Positions 36,919-50,500 are shown, numbered from the stretch's first letter. The stretch is 64,000 nucleotides of DNA from Lobosporangium transversale (GCF_002105155.1 NW_019029010.1:425896-489895); one strand, 5' to 3'. Numbers and translations: made by a program. Notes: generated by a model not told the origin, from the letters alone.

Positions 36919-39853
36919 ATCGAGGATAGCTTGGCGCCTTTTTTGGAATATATCGCACGGTTGATCGGTGTTTTTTTTCCGAATGGGTGGATTATGTTTA
37001 TACGGATGTTTGTCTTTTTACTCGACGTTTGTGTTCGTTGCTGAAACACGACAAGGAGGGAGGTAGGGCAAGTAGAAGAGAGGGGAAGGTTTGTGGACAG
37101 AGAAAAGGGGTGGCTTCTAGAGTAAATTAAAGTATAAAATATATTGTATTGAATCATTTAGTAACCTCAGCAAGAAGCACAAAGCACAGCATATCGTAAG
37201 CAATTCATACGATTTGTATTGTAATGCAAAAAAAAAAAAAAAATTTGCAGGATGGAAAGAGTACGACAGTGTAGAGTCATAAGGCAAGGGGGGGATTGCG
37301 CGGGTAAAATGCGGTACATGTAGGTTTTTTTGAGAGCCTTATCTTGGTCTGCTCGATTTGACTGAAAAAAAAAAAAAAGACAATTTTTTTTTCTGCGTCT
37401 TGTGGCTGAAGGTTGCACACAAACACAATGTACACAAATATGTATGTAATTGTATACATTCTAAAAGTTTTGTGTAAGTAATCATGGGTCCATTCTATTT
37501 TTTTTTTTCTTTGTTTGTTTGCTGACCTATGATGCCAGATACTAGAGAGAATAACTAAACGAGTCACCACTTTCTGCATATATAATATGCTATGCTGGGA
37601 TATCAGTTGCAATTAAAAGAATAGAGTAAACTCTTCCCCAACTGTATTCATAAATGTCTATAGTTCTTTTTTTTTTTTTTATATTAATAGTTCTGGAAGG
37701 ATAGGCATAACGGGCATATTTCAGTCAGAATGTTCGATACAACCTATGATCGAATATCTTTATGCCCGAGAAGAAGGGTAGTGTGTGTGTGTGATGATGG
37801 AGCCCATGATCGGTTTTCAGGGGAAGGATAGAGTGCAACTAAGGGGAGGAGAGAAGGAAGAAAGGTGCAAAGAAAACAAAAATGATTGGAGGAGGGATGA
37901 CAATGATTGCTTACATGTTTTTTTTTGAAGTGTGTTATATTAGATGGATATGTAAGAGAAATACAGAATGATGATGGTGATGGTGATGATGATGACGAAG
38001 TACTTTCCACGGCAAAAAAAAAAAGTAAAAAAAAAAAAAAAAAAGGTAAGCAAAGGGTTTTGAAATTATTATTGTTTCTATTCCAAAATGACATTAATAT
38101 TTTCTAGGCATTGGGCTTGGATGTGCAATGGTACGATGGGCGGGGAGGAGGGGAAGGGAAATGGTCGAGTGATTGGGTGCCAAGGCTGGATTAATTTTTT
38201 CACAATCATGCAGGAAGCAGGACTGACAACTATAATTGAACAATTGGAACAAACCAACAGAAAGAAAGAAAAATAATGAAAAAGACAATACATACTAACA
38301 GACCAAATGAGACGTGAGTTAAGGATTAGACGAAGGAAAAAAAGAGCAATGATAAAGAGACTGAGGAGGAAAAAGAAGAGAGGGAGAGGAGAGAGTGAAA
38401 GGTATCAACAACAAAACTGGACAAAAGAAAAAAAAATATTGTAATCGTCAATTGAGGAGGAGCGAGAGGGGGCGAACGATCTGATTTTATACGATTTCCT
38501 GTGGGCAATAGTGTAAGGACTGTAACGCATCTTGTTTTCTTTTCGATGTGAGAATGTGCACGGCGGCGAGAATAAAAAAAAAAAAAAACAGATGGGAGTG
38601 ATTGATTGAAGGAACGTACCCACACATGTCGAGATAAAATGTACCATGCTCCTTTTGTCTGTGAGGCCCCTCTGTGTCTGCCAGAAGTAAAGTAAAGAAA
38701 ACAGGTTGTATAAATAGAGAGTAACACATGCGCGTCTTTTCGTTGACTTTTCGCTGTGTGTCACACACACCCCTCTCTCTGTTTCTATACTAAAAAGTAT
38801 TTGGATGAATTGAATGTAAGAGTTCTTTTATATATAATTCAATTCACTATTAGCTAAAGTCTATCTTTGAAAACCAGATTCGCTGCAACGATTTGAACTA
38901 ATAGCGATGCAACTCAATAGTGTAATATACCAAACTATGATAAACATGGATATATTAGCACCGATATTCTAATACAATTCATTCTCTCACAAATCATAGT
39001 TGCCGGGTGGGGGCATTGCAGAAAAGTCATTGTTTATGCCACTATATACTCTCTCCTATTTCATCCGCAGGCTGTAGCTAACTGGTTCTTATTCCTTATT
39101 CAATCAAATGCCTTACACTTGTATACATATTCTATCTTTTTTCGTTTCTTTCTTTCTTAAGACCCCCCCCCCCCCCTTCGGAATGACTTGCCATCTCAGA
39201 TGGATCCTTGGTGCTGTACCCAGTCCTAGTCCCATTAACAGTGATCTCCTCTCCTGACAAAGGAAGGATCAATCGTCTTTTCTTTTCACTCTAGTTCTTA
39301 TTCTATTTTGTTCTATTCCATTCTATTTTATTTTATTTCATTTTTTGTCTCATGATCAATCTACGAACCAAAAGAGCCTGGGGAGGGATGAATAACAAAA
39401 ACTTTTGGAAATATGAAAACATGAAAAGTATGGCCTTTATTGATGAATTACAAAGGCTCCGTCAGCTCCCCGTCAACAATTTGATCCGGTGTTTTAGAAC
39501 TATGAGCTTCAATATAATCGGATACGCAATTGAAGGACTAATAACGAGAGGCTCCTTGTACTTGAACAGACACTAAATAAAAAAGAAAGATAAAAAGAAA
39601 AATCGGCACCATCTAAATTGAAGTCTATTCGCTGATTGGCAAGGGGAGGAGAGGGAGGGGGGGGGGGGGGGCCAACTTTCTAAAAAAAAAAATTCTCACG
39701 GTGCTACAGACTCAGACCGATTCCTCAACGTCTTTTTTTTTTTTTCTCTGTATCTCTTCAACCTTGTATATCTAGAGATTTGCCGATTCTCTAAAGCCAA
39801 AATAAAAAAAAGTAAAACTAATACGAACACCAATACGAAACGAGGCAGTAATG

Positions 39854-39884
<31 letters not shown>

Positions 39885-40355
39885 TGTTCTAATGTGGCCC
39901 ATCTCCTTTATTTACTTTACAAAGCAAACAGGATTGAGGGCGGTTGTATGAGATCTACTGTTTTTGTTGAATGTGGTTTGCGTTAAAAAGTTTTTTTTTT
40001 TTTTATTATTCTCATTAATATTATAGAGGATATATAATATTGTTATTCATGAAGGCTCAACTTTGTCTATATCTTCTCTTTCATATTCACGCGACAATTA
40101 GCCTCAATAGGCATGAGAAAGCTCTTTTTTATTTGCTCGTCCCCCTTTGACTATTTTGTGTCTCTGTAACACAACACGAAGAAGAACGTTTTGAAACTCT
40201 TTAGGAAAAACACGAAACAAATATACTTTTGACGACTAAAGAAAATAAAAAAGCTTTGGCATTTGGTATTTACTATAAACACATGTCAATATCGTGCGAA
40301 TCTCATCGAGGCTCTGACATTTCCGGTGTTATTGCATGTCACTGGGGTCTGGACC

Positions 40356-40356
<1 letters not shown>

Positions 40357-40405
<49 letters not shown>
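40357..40405. repeat. TTA trinucleotide microsatellite
   Basis: About sixteen uninterrupted TTA units, followed by AT-rich sequence of TATTATAATATTATAG type. Confidence 0.9.
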
Positions 40406-40406
<1 letters not shown>

Positions 40407-40937
40407 GTATTATAATATTATAGTAATATTCTTACCATTATTTTAGATCTTTGTAAACCATTATTTTAATTATTACGATCATTATTATTGTTTATTGCCC
40501 CAATAATCCAATAGCAAATAGAAAAAGACTTGAAAAACAAAATATATAAAATAAAATAAATCAACGACGAGCCAGCCTCCAATGAATGGCAAGTTACCAA
40601 CTTAGTGCCCCCCTATGAAGGGCCTTAAGGAGAAGTTGAGCCTTAATCGTCATAAGGAATCATAATGTCTTTGATCGGTTTCTTTTTTTTTTTTTTTTAG
40701 CAAGTTCATTAATTAGAATGCAAATGAAAGCGCCGATTCGCATAGGAAACCAAATAGTCTATATTCCCATCACCCTGCTCTAGAGCCAACAGTGACATGG
40801 TATTAAAATAGTTACACCTATCGGTAGGTAGGAAAAACCCTTCTCTCACTCTATCTTCCTCGCCTCCCCTCCTCCTCCCTCCCTCTCCCCCACCCCCCCC
40901 CCCTTTTTTTTTTCTCGTGCTCTTTATTAAAATATAG

Positions 40938-40973
<36 letters not shown>

Positions 40974-41255
40974 GAAAGACAAAGGAAAAAGGAAAAAGGA
41001 AAATCAAAGTGATGATGTTGTCGCTTTCTTTCTTTCTTACAAGGAATGAACCATGGGGACATGCTTACCCGTTGCATGTGAATAGTATATTTATTTTATG
41101 CATGTTATTTTTTATTTAATTTTTTGTTTTTCTGTCGCGTAACTAAATGGGCAGCTTGATTGATGACTTTTGGAGATGATGAATAGCTCCAGAGTATAAG
41201 ACATGTCATCGCTCTTTTTTTATTCTTTCAACATCTTTCTATTTTCCATAACCGG

Positions 41256-41288
41256 GGCATTAGGGCATTAGGGCATTAGGGCAATTAG
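41256..41288. repeat. Short tandem repeat GGGCATTAG x3
   Basis: Three perfect copies of the nonamer followed by a degenerate fourth (GGGCAATTAG). Non-coding. Confidence 0.8.
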
Positions 41289-42655
41289 AACATTCTCTGG
41301 ACCCCCTTACCTTTCCCATCTCCACATGCAAGCGATTGAAGTTTATATTGTGATCGTTGATCTTGATCGAGAGAGAAAAAAACCAAAAAGCTATTTTGCT
41401 CATGGTACAAGATATATACTCAAGATACACGCGTTCGCTCAGTTTTTTTCTAAAAAAATTTATTGTGTTTCTAGTTGGTCCGAGAGCAACGCTTTATTTC
41501 TTTATTTTGTTGTGAATTGTAAATGTTTATTTTGAATACAAAGTGATGGATGAACGCATTACCATCTCATCATGGAGCTCTCTCTCTCTCTCTTTTGTGC
41601 AAGTTGACGCAAGGATGAACATAAGTATATACCCTAAAGAGGTACATCCGTTCTACCCTGAGATTGACCGATGTAAACGCCAGGTTCTCTCTCTCCTGAT
41701 CCTATCTAATCCTATCCATTCTTTTCCTTTTTCTCCCCTATCCCTCACCCCTATTCCATAAGGGTTATAAAAGTGCAAGGGTCACTGTATCCACCATTAC
41801 TGGGGTAAAGTTTTTTTTTTTTTTTTAGGCGTGCATAAGATTTTCTAATTGATAGGGGAGAGAAGGGGGGGGATACTGTAGCATGATGACTTTGGTGTTG
41901 CACAAAAAGCATTGACTTGTGGTCCCCGCATTTTGTACCCACCGGTGCGGAGTAAACAGATCATAACCGAATCTGTTACAGCTTTGTCTTTTCCTCTCAG
42001 TCTCTCTGCATTGTTGTTTACACATTCGTTTTGTTTATTTATTTATTTTGTCTGCACAGAGCTCAACAAAAAATATCAAAGACGAAACAGATTACCAAAG
42101 CACAATGCTTCTAAACAGTTTTCTCTCTCATTCATTTTTTTATATTTTTTTTTATACATATATTTCTTTTGCCCAATGCGAACATGGGCTTGTCTATTCA
42201 CATGTTCTACAGTCTGATGTGAAAGAGAGGGAAAAGACAAAAAGAAGTTGAGACAGAGAGAGAGAAAGAAAAAGTAGGAAAGAGCAATGAGGAGCCCAGG
42301 TAGTCTCTGCAATAGGAGGAATGCAAATATAAAAATGATCCGTTACTTGTTCATCGAGTTATACTGTGTCACGATCACTTCAATAAACATCGAGAGCCAT
42401 TGATTATGCTGACGAGTCCCTCTCCCTTCGTTTTCTTTCACTCCTTTCCATTCCCTTTATTCTCTCCAACACTCATCTATTTTTCATGATCGACACTTCG
42501 GACAATAATTAGGCGGGAAAAAATAATAAGACGCCGATGACCACTCTATACCGCTGAATGGCTCACAATTTCTTTATTCCTTCTTTACCCCTGATATGCT
42601 TTTATGGGTCATTAATATCATTTTTGAGATCATTAGTATATAAATACCAACTGGC

Positions 42656-42686
<31 letters not shown>

Positions 42687-43951
42687 TCTGCACCATGGAA
42701 AAAAAAAAAAAAAAGAGAAACGGTATAACGGAAAAATAAGAATTTTCCTTTCCTTGCTAATAGTCTATGCACAGGCATGTATGATTGTTTAATTATGCTG
42801 TCCTTTTTAAACTTTTTATTTTTATTTTTTATTTTTTAATCTCGATCGCCAGGTGGAAAGTTAGTATAGGGGGGAGCATGAGTGCATCAATTGTTTGTCT
42901 TCCGCGGAGTGCAACTCTTTGCTGCAGTTCGGACAAAAAAAAGAAAAGAAGAGAAAAGGTATCCCTATTTTTTTGCGTTTTTTTAAAGAATGTCCCCTTT
43001 TTTTCCCGTATTGTCTTTTTCTTCCTCTCCCTGGAAGCGAAGGGAGTAAAAAGAAAATAAGAAAATAAGAAAACATGCAGTTTTTCTTGTTGTTTTGTTC
43101 GGTGAGTTTTTTTTTTTTTTTTTTTTTTTGGTTACACATTCGCTTTGCATGGTGGTTAGGTCTCAGATTAAGCAATCATAAAGTGGGTGATGCCCAATGT
43201 CGGGGTCATTGACGAGGAGGGGGCTTTCTTTCTTATTTTCTTTCCTATTTTAGTGCGCGTCATATTTGTTTACTTTTGTACGACGTGGTAGGGGGTCTAT
43301 TTACCTAACAGAACTTTGATCTTTTCTAAAAAATAAAGACACTTTGTCACCTTTTACACCTATGAATCTTTTTTTTTTTTTTTTTTTTTTTTTTCTTCTT
43401 TGAATAAAGCTATCCTATAGATACGCTTCTCCTCTTCAGAATAAGCAAACATGCAAAAAAAGAAAAAAAAAAATTGAATGTTATTTTTTTATTTCCACCC
43501 CTTGATTACACAACCCAAGATTGGCTTACTACTTTTATACTATTTACCCTTTGATCCAGGGTCTAAAATTGTGCAACGTAAATAAATAAAAAAAACGCGT
43601 AGATTTGTCATTGTGTCAACAAACACCGCTTTTTTTTTTTTTTTTTTTTTTTTTCCTCCTCGGGACAACATTGTCCTTGAACAATTCCCTACTTTACTTG
43701 AACTTTTTTCCTCGCGCATAGTTAAGCAAGCTAAAAGTAAAGTTTTTGTTTCTTTTTTTAACCTTATCCCGTCTGCCTTATATTTTTTTTCCTTCTTACC
43801 TTTCGGATATATAATTGCATGTAGATGAAGGGAGAAGGAGATGAAGTTTTAATCGCCTTGGCTCTTCTGGATCCTGACTGCCAATAAGAAAACAAAACAA
43901 AATAAAATAAAATAAACGCGTGAAAAATTTTAATGTACAAAATATATACTT

Positions 43952-46096
43952 TTATCTCCACCAACAGGGACGACTCCGGCTATGAGTCCCTTTCGATCTA
44001 CAATAATGCTTGCGCTGACGGTACCAAGGTTCATCCAAAAGATCGTCTATCACACCGTTCTCATCTCTCTCACAGTAGTACCACCAATCAACCATCGGTC
44101 TCCAGTAACCATACTCCTTATGGCCTTCATCCTCTTCACCCTCATAGGCTTCGCCATCTTCACCTACATCGTCCAGTGTCTCTGTAGGCCTAGGCTCTTT
44201 CTTTGCAACTTCAAGCATACGTAGAACCGCTGATGATTGGAATTCAAACCCGAGCCATTTGAGATCTTGTTTTGTACATTTCAATCCCAAGCCGCTGCTG
44301 AGCTGCCGCTTCTGTTTTCCCCATTGCCGTGAAGCCTGAAGGGATGGGGCTTCAGACCAGTCAATGGCCCACCCATCATTATTGTTCATAATCTCGAGAA
44401 CATATTCCTCTGACAAGGACTGGAACCATGAAGGACGAATCCATTGAAGTTTAAGAACCCTTAGCGATTTGAGCATACGTAGCTTGCGATAGAGTCCTCG
44501 GATCAACCTAATCAACTCCAGGTTCCCTCGAGCGGAATTAACCATATCCTCCCTTGCAATACCGATATCCATTTCCAATACTTCCAAACCATGGCAGACC
44601 CAATTAGGTTGCTCCGCCATCGTTCTGAGGTCTACCCCCTTCCAGGTAATATTCCATGATTCATCTATAGAGATTCCGCTCCGAAGGCTTAATTCTTTCA
44701 GATCTGGACAGCGAGCTAGTATCCAAGCAGGGAGCGTGGACGAGTGCTCAGCACAGCAAGTCAGTCGGAGGGTTTGAAGCTTAGAAATTGGTTTACAAGA
44801 GTGTGTACACTTGATATCACCGCAGGGACTAGTTGAAATATGGTCTGGCTCCGAAGTGCTGATACAGCTCCCAATAATAGCCTTGATGAGGATGTTGTGT
44901 ACGTCAAGCATCAGGCCCAATCCCAACTCGCGAATGGGGCTGTGGTAGAGACGAAATGAAGGTGTTCGATCCGCTCCTCCTAGCGCCATCTCTCCCTCCT
45001 CAGCTACCACCTCGTCCTTGTCCAGCTGTCCTCCTCCCTCCTCTTCTCCTCCCTCAACCAGCGTATCCTCATATGGCTTGCTCGAGTACAAAAGTCTCAC
45101 TGCCGAACCAGCCCAGAGTCCAGCAAGGTTAGTCATATACGATAACTCACGATTATTGATCCTCAATGCCCTCAACTTGCGACAAGTCAACCGTATTATT
45201 TCTACCATCTCGTATACTTTCCCAAAAGCAAGCTCGGGGACATTAAACTCGAGAAGACCTGGAGAGGACCTCAACAATGGGAACAGAATGGCCTCTTCAT
45301 ACGAATTCATTTCTGAACAAAAGCGTAGTTGATGTAACAAAAACGGCAGCTTCCGGTTGGCAAGCGCCATAGAAGGAGAGCTTTCGGAGGCTCCCCACCC
45401 GGAACTATAACGGGACCGTACCCCTGGGCATGCAAAATCTTGCAGGGCCTTGGGGCAATGAAGGATCAGTTGGATACATTCTTCATGACCTATCCAACAC
45501 CCTGTCATATCGATCCGAGTTAAAGCTTGGTGTTGTGACAAAGACATCAAGACTCTATCAGTGAGAAGAGTGCAGGTTTGACCCTGCTGGCCCGAGTTCC
45601 TCCAGGTTATTTCAGACTGAATGACGAGTCGCTCGAGTTTGGGATTAAACTCTATTAAGTTCAGTGCATTCGACTTGGGCGTAAGAGGAGATTGACGGGT
45701 ATTGTAGCCAAAATAGTTCTTGCAGTGGAGCTCTCTCAATTGGGTAGGCGTCTTGGAGTAGGACATCGTCTCATCGGCTATTGGAGAGATCATAGGGGTA
45801 GTTGCTCCAGCAGTAACTGTAGTAGTGCTCATCGACAGTGCGTCTTCAAGAAAGTAATCGGCAGTATAGGTGTCAACAGCAAGGAGTCGGATCCGATAAG
45901 CGTTCTCAAGGATATTCTCGGTTTGCTCACATGATAGATTGATAAAATCAACCCGATGGTACCGGTATGGATCTATGGCCGTGTTCCATGATCGACAGAC
46001 ACGCCAACAACTCCAAACGTCAGTAGTTGTTAAATGGGAAAGTATATTGTCTACGAGAAGTGGAATATTAAATATTTTGTGAAGATGAGAGGACAT
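43952..46096 (-). CDS. F-box/LRR-like protein
   Basis: 714-aa predicted SCF substrate receptor encoded by one exon. An intact F-box lies at about residues 8-50 (IFNIPLLVDNILSHLTTTDVWSCWRVCRSWNTAI). The rest is built from leucine-rich, repeat-like segments (LRALRINNREL, LQTLRLTCCAEHSS, LKELSLRSGISID, LEVLEMDIGI, LKSLRVLKLQWIRPSW), as in fungal F-box/LRR proteins. An acidic Glu/Gly-rich loop (about residue 350-370) breaks the repeat region. The C-terminus is acidic, then Arg/Ser/Cys-rich (ending RPCWWR). Unlike the 23.8-kb F-box gene there is no Ser/Thr insertion in the F-box. Such families are large in Mucoromycota; substrate unknown. Confidence 0.8.
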   Translation of the reverse strand: MSSHLHKIFNIPLLVDNILSHLTTTDVWSCWRVCRSWNTAIDPYRYHRVDFINLSCEQTENILENAYRIRLLAVDTYTADYFLEDALSMSTTTVTAGATTPMISPIADETMSYSKTPTQLRELHCKNYFGYNTRQSPLTPKSNALNLIEFNPKLERLVIQSEITWRNSGQQGQTCTLLTDRVLMSLSQHQALTRIDMTGCWIGHEECIQLILHCPKALQDFACPGVRSRYSSGWGASESSPSMALANRKLPFLLHQLRFCSEMNSYEEAILFPLLRSSPGLLEFNVPELAFGKVYEMVEIIRLTCRKLRALRINNRELSYMTNLAGLWAGSAVRLLYSSKPYEDTLVEGGEEEGGGQLDKDEVVAEEGEMALGGADRTPSFRLYHSPIRELGLGLMLDVHNILIKAIIGSCISTSEPDHISTSPCGDIKCTHSCKPISKLQTLRLTCCAEHSSTLPAWILARCPDLKELSLRSGISIDESWNITWKGVDLRTMAEQPNWVCHGLEVLEMDIGIAREDMVNSARGNLELIRLIRGLYRKLRMLKSLRVLKLQWIRPSWFQSLSEEYVLEIMNNNDGWAIDWSEAPSLQASRQWGKQKRQLSSGLGLKCTKQDLKWLGFEFQSSAVLRMLEVAKKEPRPTETLDDVGEDGEAYEGEEDEGHKEYGYWRPMVDWWYYCERDENGVIDDLLDEPWYRQRKHYCRSKGTHSRSRPCWWR

Positions 46097-46551
46097 GATT
46101 TAAAGGAAAGGAAAAAAAAGGAAAGAGATGGACGGAGCTAGAGGAAGGAAAAAAAAAAAAAAAAAAAAAAAAAAAAAGCAAAGAGAATGAAGTGAGAGCG
46201 ATGGGGACGACTGTGGGGCCGTAATGAGAAAGCAGATTATACGGCAGGAGACGTGGTTTTTTTATAGAAGTTTTAGAAGTGCGAACTGAGGAGACAGTGG
46301 CGGTGGCGCATGCAAAAGCCTTTTTTATAAATTGAAGGCGTATACTTGGGGGCGTTAAATTGTAGTCAAGGTTGCTCATTTTCTTTAGAGCCGCAGTAAC
46401 TTTATTTATTTTGTTCGGAATTGTTAGACGCGTTTGCCGTTCACAATTGGAAATTAAGGTTGCTAAGGCTAAGGCATTAAACAAATATAACACACTATTA
46501 CACACAACACAATAACTGAGGACATTCATGGTGGCCTCATATTTCAGAACT

Positions 46552-46609
<58 letters not shown>

Positions 46610-46858
46610 AAAAAAAAAAAAAAAAAAAAAAAAATTAGGCGGAAACAGGATGTTTGCAGAAGAGCTCAATAAAAATCAAAAAGAGGCTCTTTTTTTTATG
46701 AGCATATTTTCTCATCGAACTTGGGGCTGTTGCCGGGAGCCCGGGCAGAATCATTTTTTCCCTCAAGAACAAGAATAAATGTTAACCTTGATTCCATGGC
46801 CCGTGTACATGGAGAGGAGGGAATGGTAACGTTGTCATCCTGTGTATATCCCTTTTTG

Positions 46859-46897
<39 letters not shown>

Positions 46898-47014
46898 AAA
46901 TGCCCTCTAATTAATTAGCGCGGATTTTAAAAAGTCATAGAGTGAGAATGAAAGTGGAATATTTATAATTGCTAATGCGAAGGAGATTGGCGATGGGTTT
47001 TCCATGTACAGTAC

Positions 47015-47047
<33 letters not shown>

Positions 47048-47146
47048 AAAAGGAAACATAGAAATGGCTTGAAGGAAAGATAAACTCTAAGCCTTTTCTT
47101 CTTTCAAATCGGGACAAAGCATGATACTATATATATATATCGCCAA
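46097..47146. other. F-box gene promoter region and microsatellites
   Basis: Upstream of the 46096 start. It contains poly-A (46150-46177), a CAA array running into poly-A (46552-46634), an AT array (46864-46893) and another poly-A run (47016-47045). No gene supported. Confidence 0.5.
46552..46634. repeat. (CAA)n array ending in poly-A
   Basis: About nineteen CAA units pass directly into about 26 A residues. This can be a simple microsatellite or the 3' tail of an inserted retroposon; no element body is recognised to its left. Confidence 0.8.
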
Positions 47147-47318
47147 TTTCATTTGGTCATGATACCTTATATTTTTAATCTAAAAACGATGATTGAGTTG
47201 TTCTGGTGGCATTTCACTACGTGACGGACTTGCAACAATACTCGCAACAAGCGAGCCAATTGGCTGCCAATACACTCGAAAGTATTCAAAAAATATAAGG
47301 TATCATGACCAAATGAAA
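47147..47318. mobile_element. MITE-like element A, 172 bp, 30-bp perfect TIRs
   Basis: Bases 47147-47176 (TTTCATTTGGTCATGATACC onward) are the exact reverse complement of 47289-47318. The interior is non-coding. Small size, perfect inverted ends and absence of a transposase identify a miniature inverted-repeat element. Its terminal core CATTTGGTCATG is shared with the neighbouring element B. The target-site duplication is not clear by eye. Confidence 0.75.
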
Positions 47319-47348
47319 CGGGCTATATATACGTTTATACAGTCCTCG

Positions 47349-47547
47349 TCATTTGGTCATGCACATATTGTAAAAAAATATTGATTGAATTGGCTCCAGA
47401 AAAAAACGTGTCACATTGAATGGGATCTGGGTATTGAATCGGCGGCTGAATTTGGCCACCAGTTCATTTAAGATTCTTTTAAACCTTGAGCCGGCCAAAT
47501 CAGTTCAATAATTATATGCTTTTAGAATATGTGCATGACCAAATGAC
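47349..47547. mobile_element. MITE-like element B, 199 bp, 22-bp perfect TIRs
   Basis: Bases 47349-47370 (GTCATTTGGTCATGCACATA onward) are the exact reverse complement of 47526-47547. It starts 31 bp after element A and shares the core CATTTGGTCATG but differs after it, so the two are related, not copies. Interior non-coding. Confidence 0.75.
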
Positions 47548-50500
47548 AATAACTGGAAGCTTCTGGTCTCAAAAATGATAAGGACTTCTTTTCAAACTTG
47601 CTATTGGTTAATAATAGTCATCAACCAACCACTCTATATACGTAGATGATGGATATTAAACTTAGGCATGACTTAAGGTTACACCCACAATTGATTCGCA
47701 ATCCAGTGGCGGAGTAAATGAGAAAAAATGTTTCAGTCATACCAGTAAAAAGGCTCCCCGCTTTCTTGATCAATTAACGCCTGGATATGTAAATGTATAT
47801 ATAATAATGTATATATAATATCATCATCACAGATATCCATGAATAAATAAATAAATAATAAATGAGAACTACAGTCCCTCATTTTTATAGGTTGGTGGCA
47901 ACCTTCACGTGATGATTCTGCTATGTAAACAAAGAATGAAGTTTGTGGAATACGCGAAAAAGCAAATTCATTTTATTCATCACCCAAAAACTCTTAATAG
48001 GTAACCACAGCGACTTCTTTAACAACATTAAAATTCTTTGTATACGTTGCGTATGGACTATTTATCTAGGCTATCCAATAACGTCTCCACTTGGACTGTA
48101 TTCTTTTTTATAAGCTTTTATAAGCAATATGTATTCAACGATAAAACTCTGCACATAATAGACCTTATTGGCAATATCGTCTCTAAATACTCAATCTAAA
48201 CCAATACTCCACTTACAACAATAGGGGCATCCGGCTTTACAAATAATGCGTGAAATGTATATAAAATATATACTTATGCGAGATGGACGAAGATAGCGAA
48301 CGAGGCTATCATGAGCAGCAAACTGATAGTTGCCAGGCAAGCTCTTTTATTGGGGGAGCCTGTTTGATCAATTGTAATATTCGTCAATAAGCTACCTCTT
48401 TCGCATGCTTTCACTATCGCCTCCACTTGCTTAGAATTCAGTTCATAATGGCTATATACTTTCAATCTATATAATGATGTTGAAGCAAAGCCCTCCTCCT
48501 CTTCCTTTTTAACTTTTTCTTTTTTTCCTCCTTCTATTCAACAGTTATTCCTCTCTACGATCCATGCGACTATTCAAGGTGTGTATACAACTTATGACCC
48601 AGTAATGAAGGCTTAATCTGAGCGTCAGTGTTTCAACCAGTCTATCCTTTCGTTAATGAGTTCCAGAATTCTAAACCAAAGTGGTTTGCATGCATATTCG
48701 TCGTGATACTGTAAAAAGAGAAGGAGGCAGGCCTGTGATACCATAAAGACAAAAGGAATTAAAGGTACAGTAGAAAATATCATAGGTTATTTTTTCTTTT
48801 TCTTTTATTTGACGACATTTTAATTGGAGAGGCATCATCGAACAACTATTAGGTTAGTTTAAAACGCTCCCAAACATGCTTGGCAATAGTTTTGTTTCCT
48901 TCAGAAACATCGTCCATCACTTGTCCTACCAACTTCGTCAGTATAATGCTGAGTCTCGTCTTTAATTATTTTGCTGGATTCTTTCTCTTGAAAAGGATTC
49001 TCAATTTTTTTTCAAGACAATCATGAGCCTCTTTTCCTTTCTCAAAATAGTGCTCCTTCCTCATTCTTCAAAATATTTTCTGCAATTTCGTTAGAGAGCT
49101 CTGCAGCTATCCTTGCTGTTCCTTTTCCAAGGCTCTGACTTTCCGCTAACATAAAGAGTGTAAGCGGTTGCATCAAGGGACTCTCTACGATTGTGCTTGG
49201 TGCTCTACTCAAAAAGCATGTGGCAATGTGATGGAAATTACTTCTAAGTTGCAGTATCTGATCTTCTTCTCCTACTCCTGGTCGCTTGCTTTTATTAAGA
49301 AACTTTTGGGCCTCGTCAATGGAATTCTGATTTAAGAAAATGCCCGTGCTGTTTGAGATTTCAAATCCTTTCAGTGAACCCTGAGGGTCCCTGTTATCAA
49401 GGTATCAAACAACACAGCTCCAATGACCAATTTGTCTGTATCCTTCACGGTTATTGTTAGGGGTCATACATCCTCGTACTGGACTGATATAGGTAGCATC
49501 GAGCACGTGGCATCGTCAATTGTTTGTTCAGTCCGCTCTTCGTAGATATCAATTGCTTGTGCTCGACAATATACTTCGACGTAGGCAGCCAGGGCTGCTT
49601 GTTTCCCTGGCTTCAACAAGATGCAGCCCGCTAGCATTTTTACGCAAGCATGCTTCAGTTCTGGTCGACGGGACCAATTCGTATTAAGAATGCTGCGGGC
49701 TGTATCGTTCAATTCGACAAATCTCATTTCTTGAAGAACAGTAAGATAAGGCGATTTCCAGATAAGATTTTCCAAGCTGGAGCGTGGAGGAGGCAAACAA
49801 CGACTACACAGACTCTTTTCTGGATCTCTGAGCTCGGAAGTTAGGTCAGAGTTAGTCCGGAATGGACTGTCCGTGGAAAACTTGTCGAGTATGGAACGGT
49901 GGGCCAGTGTTATCCGTTAGGGTAATGAGCGAAAGCTAAAGGTATTAACCATCATGATCATTTCCTTATTCCCTAGCTCAGAGCCCTGAATTTGTTGAAA
50001 AGTAATGGGGACTTGGTCCTCATACCTTACTTTCAGAGAAATTGGTCTGAAGAACAGGATTTGGTGGCAACAACAAATCTTGTGGCGTCGATGTCCCTTT
50101 CTGGTACGCCTTTTTGCTTTCGAATGCCAGTTTGGAGCAAAAAAAGACGCACCATTTTGACGCCTTGTGGATTAACAATTTTGGCTAAGCAACAAAACAT
50201 GCATTAAAGCCTCAAATGGCATAAAGGGGAGAGACACCCTAAAAGCGCAGTCTTCTGCTAGCCCTCCGCTAAAGAGGTCCATTTGATGCATGTGGTCCAA
50301 CCACTGAGCGAGTCACCAGAGCTAGACCTTGCAATCGTGGTCTAGACAGCGGCTAATGAGAGAACAACAGGTGTTCCCCCATCTGAGTCCAAAGCAGAAG
50401 CTCTTTGACCTACGCCGAAGATCTTACTAATTATCGGCAAATAGTGTCCACCCCTGTTCTTGCTTATTTACCCGAAGATTCTAGATTCTGTCATGGTGAT

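Larger units (their letters stand above)
36797..43951. other. 7-kb interval with no supported gene
   Basis: The region upstream of the bZIP gene is full of homopolymers (36882-36915, 40940-40969, 42660-42687, 43108-43129, 43369-43394, 43631-43654), C and G runs (39163-39177, 39656-39672), a TTA array (40357-40405), TTA repeats at 39857-39883 and a triplicated GGGCATTAG (41256-41283). The longest non-simple ORF (39352-39576, +) encodes an unrecognised 74-residue peptide and has no supporting context. A 38-39 kb stretch is purine-rich on +, consistent with bZIP promoter/leader sequence. Confidence 0.5.

Noticed and set aside
39352-39576. 74-codon + strand ORF
   Set aside because: No recognisable motif, no neighbours, and no splice-extended continuation; length is within chance for this base composition.
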